From Ghiorsea sp. (GTDB lineage Bacteria; Pseudomonadota; Zetaproteobacteria; Mariprofundales; Mariprofundaceae), in the NCBI GenBank assembly GCA_027059605.1, contig JALSZC010000212.1, positions 1 to 33,993 on the forward strand: a stretch of 33,993 bases of DNA, given 5' to 3'. Within the stretch, counting starts at the first letter, position 1, and each line of letters begins with the position of its first letter. The translations under genes were made by a program, and so were the position numbers. This document shows positions 26,143 to 33,993 of this stretch, piece by piece. Under the pieces are notes generated by a model. That model had not been told where the DNA came from. It ran no database searches and saw nothing but the letters and a program-made list of their open reading frames with translations.

Positions 26143-28143
26143 ATGACTCATCAACCGCTAGATTCTTCATCTTCCTTTCCCGCCTTAGGCGGTCAAAGTT
26201 CAGCACCAGACCCATGCGTGTTTGTCATTTTTGGTGCCTCGGGTGATTTAACCAAACGCTTATTAATTCCGTCCCTGTTTAATTTATATATGGATGGCTT
26301 GTTGCCTGATAACTTTGCGGTTTTAGGTTTATCGAGAGACTATTTTAGCGCGGAGTCCTTTCGTAAGAAAATGAGCGAAGATATTCGTGAACATTCACGA
26401 AGAGAATCTTTTGATGATAAGCGTTGGCAAACATTTTGCGATAATATTCATTACCTGCAAGGTAAGTTTGATGACCCTGAAACATTTAAAAATCTCGACC
26501 AATTCCTTAACGCATTTAATGGTCGCCACAATACCCAAGAAAATGTGTTGTTTTATATGGCGACACCACCATCCATTGCAGCCATGGTTTCTGAGGGGCT
26601 GGATGCCGTCAAACTGAACCAAGAAACTAAAGGCTGGCGCAGAATGATTGTTGAGAAACCATTCGGAACAGACCTTGCTTCTGCAAAAAAGCTAAACAAA
26701 ATCTTATTATCCTATTGGAAAGAAAGCCAAATCTACCGTATTGACCATTACCTTGGCAAAGAAGCTGTACAGAATCTGGTCGCATTTCGTTTTGCCAATG
26801 GCATGTTTGAGCCTTTATGGAACCACACCCATATTGATCACATCCAAATCACTGCCAATGAGCAAGTTGGTGTGGAATGGCGTGGTGGTTATTATGATAA
26901 AGCGGGTGTTGTCCGCGATATGATTCAAAACCATTTGTTTCAAATGATGGCATATTTGTGCATGGAGCCGCCCACATCCTTTGATGCTGAAGCCATTCGC
27001 AATGAAAAACATAAACTTTTGAATACAGTACGTATTTTAAAACATGAAGAAGTGCAAACTCATGCGGTGCGCGGTCAATACGATGCAGGGTTTAACCCTG
27101 ATGGCAGCCCTGCCAAGGCATACCGTGATGAACCGCATATTGCTCCTGATTCCAACACAGAAACCTTTGCTGCTATTAAATTGCGCATTGACAACTGGCG
27201 TTGGGATGGTGTGCCTGTGTACTTACGTTCAGGTAAAGGCATGAGCCGAAAATCCACGGAAATCGTGGTGCAATTTAAGCAAGCACCCGACTTCACATTT
27301 AGAGGTACCCCTGCTGCTGAACAACTTGAAGCCAACCAACTTATTTTCCGTATTCAGCCCAAAGAAGGTATTGAACTACACTTTCTCGCCAAGCGTCCTG
27401 GGCCATCCATGAACTTGCGTAATGTGAATATGCGCTTTGAATATGATGAAGCCTTTGTCACCCAACCAGGCACAGGTTATGAAACCATGCTTTATGATTG
27501 TATGCGTGGTGATGCATCTTTATTTTCTCGCTCTGACTTGGTGGAAACATCATGGAAAATTGTGCAGCCTATTTTGGATGTTTGGGGAAGAGAAAAAGAT
27601 GACACATTGCCCAACTATCCCTTTGGTTCTTGGGGGCCAAAAGCATCATTTAGCTTATTATCACCACGCGATAAACGTCGCTGGCCAACCCGCTCATCTA
27701 AGCTTGCTTTAAGAAAAATACCTATGTTTGAAGGTAGTGATGAAGCCATGCTAAGTGCATTTTCATCTATGCTTAAATCGGTTGTTTTTGATGCTGGTGA
27801 CCAAATTGTAAATGCTGAAAGCGAAGCGCACGAACTGTTTATTATTCGTATTGGCACAGTAGAAATTCGCAATGAAAAAAATAAAGTTTTAAAAACACTG
27901 CAGCAAGATGATATTTTTGGTGAGCTAAGCTTATTAAGTAGTGCAGAGCAACTCACCGCCAATGCGTATGCCAAAACCTATTGTGCGTTATACACCATGA
28001 GTAAACGTGATTTCTGTCGTGTGTTAACAGATAACCCATTATTTGCAGCATCCATGAAAAAAATCGCCAAAGAACGCTACGATATTCTTATTGATGCCCA
28101 AGATTGGGTGGATTCTGCCGCAGTAAACACAGAAGGAGCTTAA
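26143..28143 (+). CDS. zwf: Glucose-6-phosphate dehydrogenase fused to C-terminal cyclic-nucleotide-binding-like domain (666 aa)
   Basis: FVIFGASGDLTKRLL, RIDHYLGKEAVQNL, complete G6PDH ending YPFGSWGPKASFSLLSPRDKRRW; then FEGSDEAMLSAFSSMLKSVVFDAGDQIVNAESEAHELFIIRIGTVEI...DDIFGELSLLSSAEQLTANAYAKT (cNMP-binding fold). Confidence 0.93.
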   Translation: MTHQPLDSSSSFPALGGQSSAPDPCVFVIFGASGDLTKRLLIPSLFNLYMDGLLPDNFAVLGLSRDYFSAESFRKKMSEDIREHSRRESFDDKRWQTFCDNIHYLQGKFDDPETFKNLDQFLNAFNGRHNTQENVLFYMATPPSIAAMVSEGLDAVKLNQETKGWRRMIVEKPFGTDLASAKKLNKILLSYWKESQIYRIDHYLGKEAVQNLVAFRFANGMFEPLWNHTHIDHIQITANEQVGVEWRGGYYDKAGVVRDMIQNHLFQMMAYLCMEPPTSFDAEAIRNEKHKLLNTVRILKHEEVQTHAVRGQYDAGFNPDGSPAKAYRDEPHIAPDSNTETFAAIKLRIDNWRWDGVPVYLRSGKGMSRKSTEIVVQFKQAPDFTFRGTPAAEQLEANQLIFRIQPKEGIELHFLAKRPGPSMNLRNVNMRFEYDEAFVTQPGTGYETMLYDCMRGDASLFSRSDLVETSWKIVQPILDVWGREKDDTLPNYPFGSWGPKASFSLLSPRDKRRWPTRSSKLALRKIPMFEGSDEAMLSAFSSMLKSVVFDAGDQIVNAESEAHELFIIRIGTVEIRNEKNKVLKTLQQDDIFGELSLLSSAEQLTANAYAKTYCALYTMSKRDFCRVLTDNPLFAASMKKIAKERYDILIDAQDWVDSAAVNTEGA

Positions 28144-28145
28144 CA

Positions 28146-29063
28146 ATGAAATTAGCAATGATTGGACTTGGTCGCATGGGCGGCAATATGGTCAAGCGTT
28201 TGATGCAAGGCGACCATGACGTGGTGGCGTATGATGTAGATGCTGCGCCTGGCAAAGCTTTAGCCGAAGAGTTTGACCGTGTACAAGCTGCATCTGATTT
28301 AAAAGACGTGATTGCCAAGCTGCCAAGCCCTCGCGTGCTTTGGGTGATGGTACCGCATGAATATGTGGATGACACGATTAATAACTTGCTTGAAGCAGGT
28401 GTGCAAGCAGGTGATTTGATTATTGATGGTGGTAATTCCAACTACAAAGAAGGGCAGCGCCGTGGTGCTGAATTGGCTGAAAAAGGCATTTTATTTGCCG
28501 ATTGTGGCACATCAGGTGGCGTTTGGGGTTTACAAAATGGTTATTCATTGATGATTGGTGGCGAAAAAGATGCCATTGATTTGATTGCGCCAGCTTTAAC
28601 CACGCTAGCTTCTGATGATGGTAAAGGTTGGGGGCATATGGGGCCAATCGGTTCTGGTCACTTCGTCAAAATGGTTCATAACGGCATTGAATACGGCATG
28701 ATGCAAGCCTTTGCAGAAGGTTATGACATCATGAAAGCCAAAAAAGAATTTGATTTGGATATGCATCAAATTTCTCGTGTTTGGCAACATGGTTCCGTGG
28801 TCAGTTCATGGCTATTGGATTTAACAGGTGATGCACTTGAGCAAGATGTAGAGCTATCTTCATTGTCCGATTGGATGGATGATTCAGGCGAAGGTCGCTG
28901 GACAGTGAATGAATCTATTGATTTGGGTGTTCCTGCGCCAGTGCTTACTTTGGCATTGCAAATGCGCTTTAGAAGCCGACAAAAAGATGCGTATGCAGGT
29001 AAAATCGTCAATGCTCAACGCGCTGGTTTTGGTGGGCATAAAATCAAACCTGCTAAGAAATAA
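28146..29063 (+). CDS. gnd: 6-phosphogluconate dehydrogenase, decarboxylating, short form
   Basis: MKLAMIGLGRMGGNMVKRLMQGDHDVVAYD...DGGNSNYKEGQRR; short ~305 aa form; start at 28146 preferred over 28104. Confidence 0.93.
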   Translation: MKLAMIGLGRMGGNMVKRLMQGDHDVVAYDVDAAPGKALAEEFDRVQAASDLKDVIAKLPSPRVLWVMVPHEYVDDTINNLLEAGVQAGDLIIDGGNSNYKEGQRRGAELAEKGILFADCGTSGGVWGLQNGYSLMIGGEKDAIDLIAPALTTLASDDGKGWGHMGPIGSGHFVKMVHNGIEYGMMQAFAEGYDIMKAKKEFDLDMHQISRVWQHGSVVSSWLLDLTGDALEQDVELSSLSDWMDDSGEGRWTVNESIDLGVPAPVLTLALQMRFRSRQKDAYAGKIVNAQRAGFGGHKIKPAKK

Positions 29064-29072
29064 GTACCCCCC

Positions 29073-29753
29073 ATGTCTTTCGAGCCAAACCAACTGCAAC
29101 GCTTTGAAAATGGTGAACAAGCCGCGCAATTTGTTGCTGATGAAATCGTTACAGCTTGCGGACAAGCTATTGCAGAACGCGATGTGTTTCATTGGGTATT
29201 AGCAGGAGGCAGCACGCCAGAATTATGCTATCGCTTATTAAGAAATGCAGATATGGATTGGTCTAAAGTGCATGTGTGGTTTGGTGATGAGCGTGCCTTA
29301 CCTAAAGGTGACACCGATAGAAATGAAACCATGGCACGAAATGCTTTATTCGACTTTGTAGCTATCCCTGAGACCAACATTCATAGCATTGATTTTAGCA
29401 ACGGCACACAAGCCGCCGCATTATCTTATGCTCAAGAGATTGAAGGCATTGATAGCTTTGATGTGGTGATGTTGGGCATGGGCGAAGATGGGCATACAGC
29501 AAGCTTATTTCCCAATCATGATACGCTGCAAAGCAATGAATTAGCTGTGGCAGAATTTGATTCGCCCAAACCACCATCTGAGCGGGTAAGTATGGGTTTT
29601 AAAGCCTTAAATAATCATAGGCAATGTTTTATTTTAGCCACAGGTGCATCCAAAAAAGATATTTTACAAGACATCGCTAATGGTGCGGATTTACCAGTCA
29701 CCCATATTGAAAATGCAATATGGGTCGTGGATAACGCTGCTTGGCATATTTGA
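29073..29753 (+). CDS. pgl: 6-phosphogluconolactonase
   Basis: WVLAGGSTPELCYRLL, VHVWFGDERALPKGDTDRNETM, MLGMGEDGHTASLFP. Confidence 0.94.
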   Translation: MSFEPNQLQRFENGEQAAQFVADEIVTACGQAIAERDVFHWVLAGGSTPELCYRLLRNADMDWSKVHVWFGDERALPKGDTDRNETMARNALFDFVAIPETNIHSIDFSNGTQAAALSYAQEIEGIDSFDVVMLGMGEDGHTASLFPNHDTLQSNELAVAEFDSPKPPSERVSMGFKALNNHRQCFILATGASKKDILQDIANGADLPVTHIENAIWVVDNAAWHI

Positions 29754-29860
29754 ACCACAGAGAACACAGAGTAACGCAGAGTTTTTTATAGCTGTCATGT
29801 CGAGCGTAGTCGAGACATCTACAACACCCCGTCACTTCGTGCTATCCCTCTACTAGAGGG
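29753..29860. repeat. Dispersed intergenic repeat ACCACAGAGAACACAGAGTAACGCAGAG plus ATGTCGAGCGTAGTCGAGACAT
   Basis: Similar to the reverse complement of 16150-16193; followed by palindromic CCCTCTA-C-TAGAGGG. Confidence 0.6.
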
Positions 29861-29937
29861 GAATACAAACAACTCAACAAATCGTCATTTCCCTGTTATC
29901 GCTTTGCCAAAAGTAGCTGCCTATATTGATAAGCTCT

Positions 29938-32120
29938 CTAACGTTTTAATTTGAAAATAACACAAGCTAGCGGTGGCAAGGTAACCTCAATCGAATGTGC
30001 TTGCTCCATCCATGGTTGTGCATCTGATTGAACACCACCTACATTACCAAGGTTTGAACCACCATAAGTATTAGCATCTGTATTCATGATTTCTTGATAA
30101 TATCCTGCTTTGGGCACACCCAACCTATAGTTTTCACGAGGTACGGGGGTTAAGTTCATCACCACAATTACTTCACCGCCATTTTTATCACGGCGAATAA
30201 AGCTAAGTACGGATTGTGCAGCATCATTGCAATCTATCCATTGAAAACCTGCGCCATCAAAATCCACTTCATGCAAAGCAGGTTCATCTTTATATACATG
30301 ATTCATATCGCGCATCATCAGTTGCAAACCACGGTGTGGCATAAAGTTGGACTGTTCCCAAGCCAATGAACTATCAAAATCCCATTCTGGCCATTGCCCG
30401 AACTCTAAACCCATAAATTGCAATTTTTTACCAGGGTGGGCATACATATAAGCATACAATAGACGTTGGTTAGCAAACTTCTGCCAATCATCGCCCGGCA
30501 TTTTTTCAGGCATAGAGCCTTTGCCATGCACCACTTCATCATGGGAGAAGGGTAGAATAAAGTTTTCTGTAAACGCATAAACAGCAGAAAAGGTGAGTGC
30601 ATGATGATGGTAAGAGCGATTGATGGGGTCTTCTTTAAAATAAGACAGGGTGTCATTCATCCAACCCATATTCCATTTCATGGTAAAACCTAAACCACCC
30701 AAATAGGTGGGGCGCGATACCATAGGGAATGATGTGGATTCTTCTGCCATAGTCACCGCACCGGGGAAACGCTCATGTACAAGGCAGTTAAATTGTTTTA
30801 AAAACTCAATGGCTTCAAGGTTTTCTCGTCCGCCATGTTTATTGGGTAGCCACTCGCCTTCTTCACGCGAATAATCCAAGTATAACATGGATGCCACAGC
30901 ATCTACTCTTAAGCCATCTATGTGGTATTCATCCAACCAGAATAATGCGGATGCAATCAAGAAATTGCGTACTTCATTGCGCCCAAAGTTGAAGATATAT
31001 GTGCCCCAATCTTTATGCTCGCCAAGGCGAGGGTCTTCATGTTCATACAATGGTGTGCCATCAAATCGCGCCAAACCATGTGCATCTTTGGGAAAGTGGG
31101 CAGGCACCCAATCCAAAAACACGCCCAACCCATGCTGATGACAATAATCGACAAAATAACGAAATTCATCAGGTGAACCAAAACGGCTGGTGGGCGCAAA
31201 ATAACCCACAGTTTGATAGCCCCAAGAGCCATCATACGGGTATTCTGTTATCGGCATAAGTTCGATATGTGTGTAACCCATCCAATTGCAATATTCGACC
31301 ACTTGATGCGCCAAATCTTTGTAGCTCAAATATGTACCATTTTCTCTGCGCCATGAACCAAGATGCAACTCATAAATACTCATGGGTTTATCCAAAGCTT
31401 GAGTTTCAGGGCGTTTTTTTATCCAATCGGTATCTAGCCAAGTATAATGCTTTGGGTTATGCACTACCGATGCCGTGGCAGGGCGCAGCTCCATTTGCTG
31501 GGCATAAGGGTCAGTTTTTTGGAATACATCACCATTGCTGGCACGAATTTCAAACTTGTATGTTTCACCTTCACATAGCTCAGGAATAAAAATTTCCCAA
31601 ATACCCGATGAACCGCGTACTCGCATTTGATGTTCTCTGCCATCCCAATGGTTAAAGTTACCCACCACACTGATGCGCTCAGCAGCAGGTGCCCACACTG
31701 CAAAACCAACACCATGCACACCTTCATGTTCGCGAACATGTGCACCTAGAATACGGTATTTCTCAAAATGATTGCCTTCACCAATCAAATGCAAATCCAT
31801 ATCACCCAACATGGGTGCAAAGCGGTACACATCTTCTTGCTGCCAAGTGTGACCTTCATGATTTTCAATGCGAAGGGTGTAATCCTTATCAAAGCTTCCT
31901 TTTTTCCAATGTTTTTCAAATACATCGGTGCCTTCAATGCGTGTCATCATTTGAGCACGACCACCCTTGGGCACAAGCCACATTTTTTCAGCTTGGGGTT
32001 TTAAAGCACGAATAATAATGCCGCCATCAGGGTGTTCATGTCTGCCCAACCAAGCAAAAGGATCATGGCTTCGTGCTTCAACAACTGCCCATGCTTCAGG
32101 GGATAAAATAGGCGCAGACA

Positions 32121-32121
<1 letters not shown>
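29938..32121 (-). CDS. glgB: 1,4-alpha-glucan branching enzyme
   Basis: [48 protein letters not shown]. Confidence 0.97.

Positions 32122-33993
<1,872 letters not shown>

Overview
The window has two parts. (A) About 1-7,560 is an accessory, integrated-element region. It holds a frameshifted hsdM 5' end cut by the left window edge, an unannotated 33-aa membrane micro-ORF, an AlpA-type regulator overlapping (ATGA) a winged-helix-like protein, an orphan 161-aa gene behind a hairpin/U-tract leader, an XRE regulator divergent from a 1030-aa secreted protein with 13 Asp-box repeats and a C-terminal sorting-type tail, a decayed IS3-family transposase, and an apparently intact P4-type tyrosine integrase. 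(B) About 7,580-33,993 is chromosomal backbone: groEL/groES, a copper-type P1B ATPase, a truncated globin, a small lipoprotein, a DEAD-box RNA helicase with a long structured leader, an aldo/keto reductase, a CbiM-like membrane protein, a YqeY protein, a resB-ccsB-tsaB-LMW phosphatase-ClC-UvrD/Rep run, ppa, zwf fused to a cyclic-nucleotide-binding-like domain, a short-form gnd, pgl, glgB, pgm and the start of glgC. The most interesting items are the zwf fusion, the propeller/CTERM protein, and the small ORF, palindrome and leader hairpin in the accessory region. I found no CRISPR array, rRNA or tRNA. Identities come from reading motifs in the translations; no database search was run.
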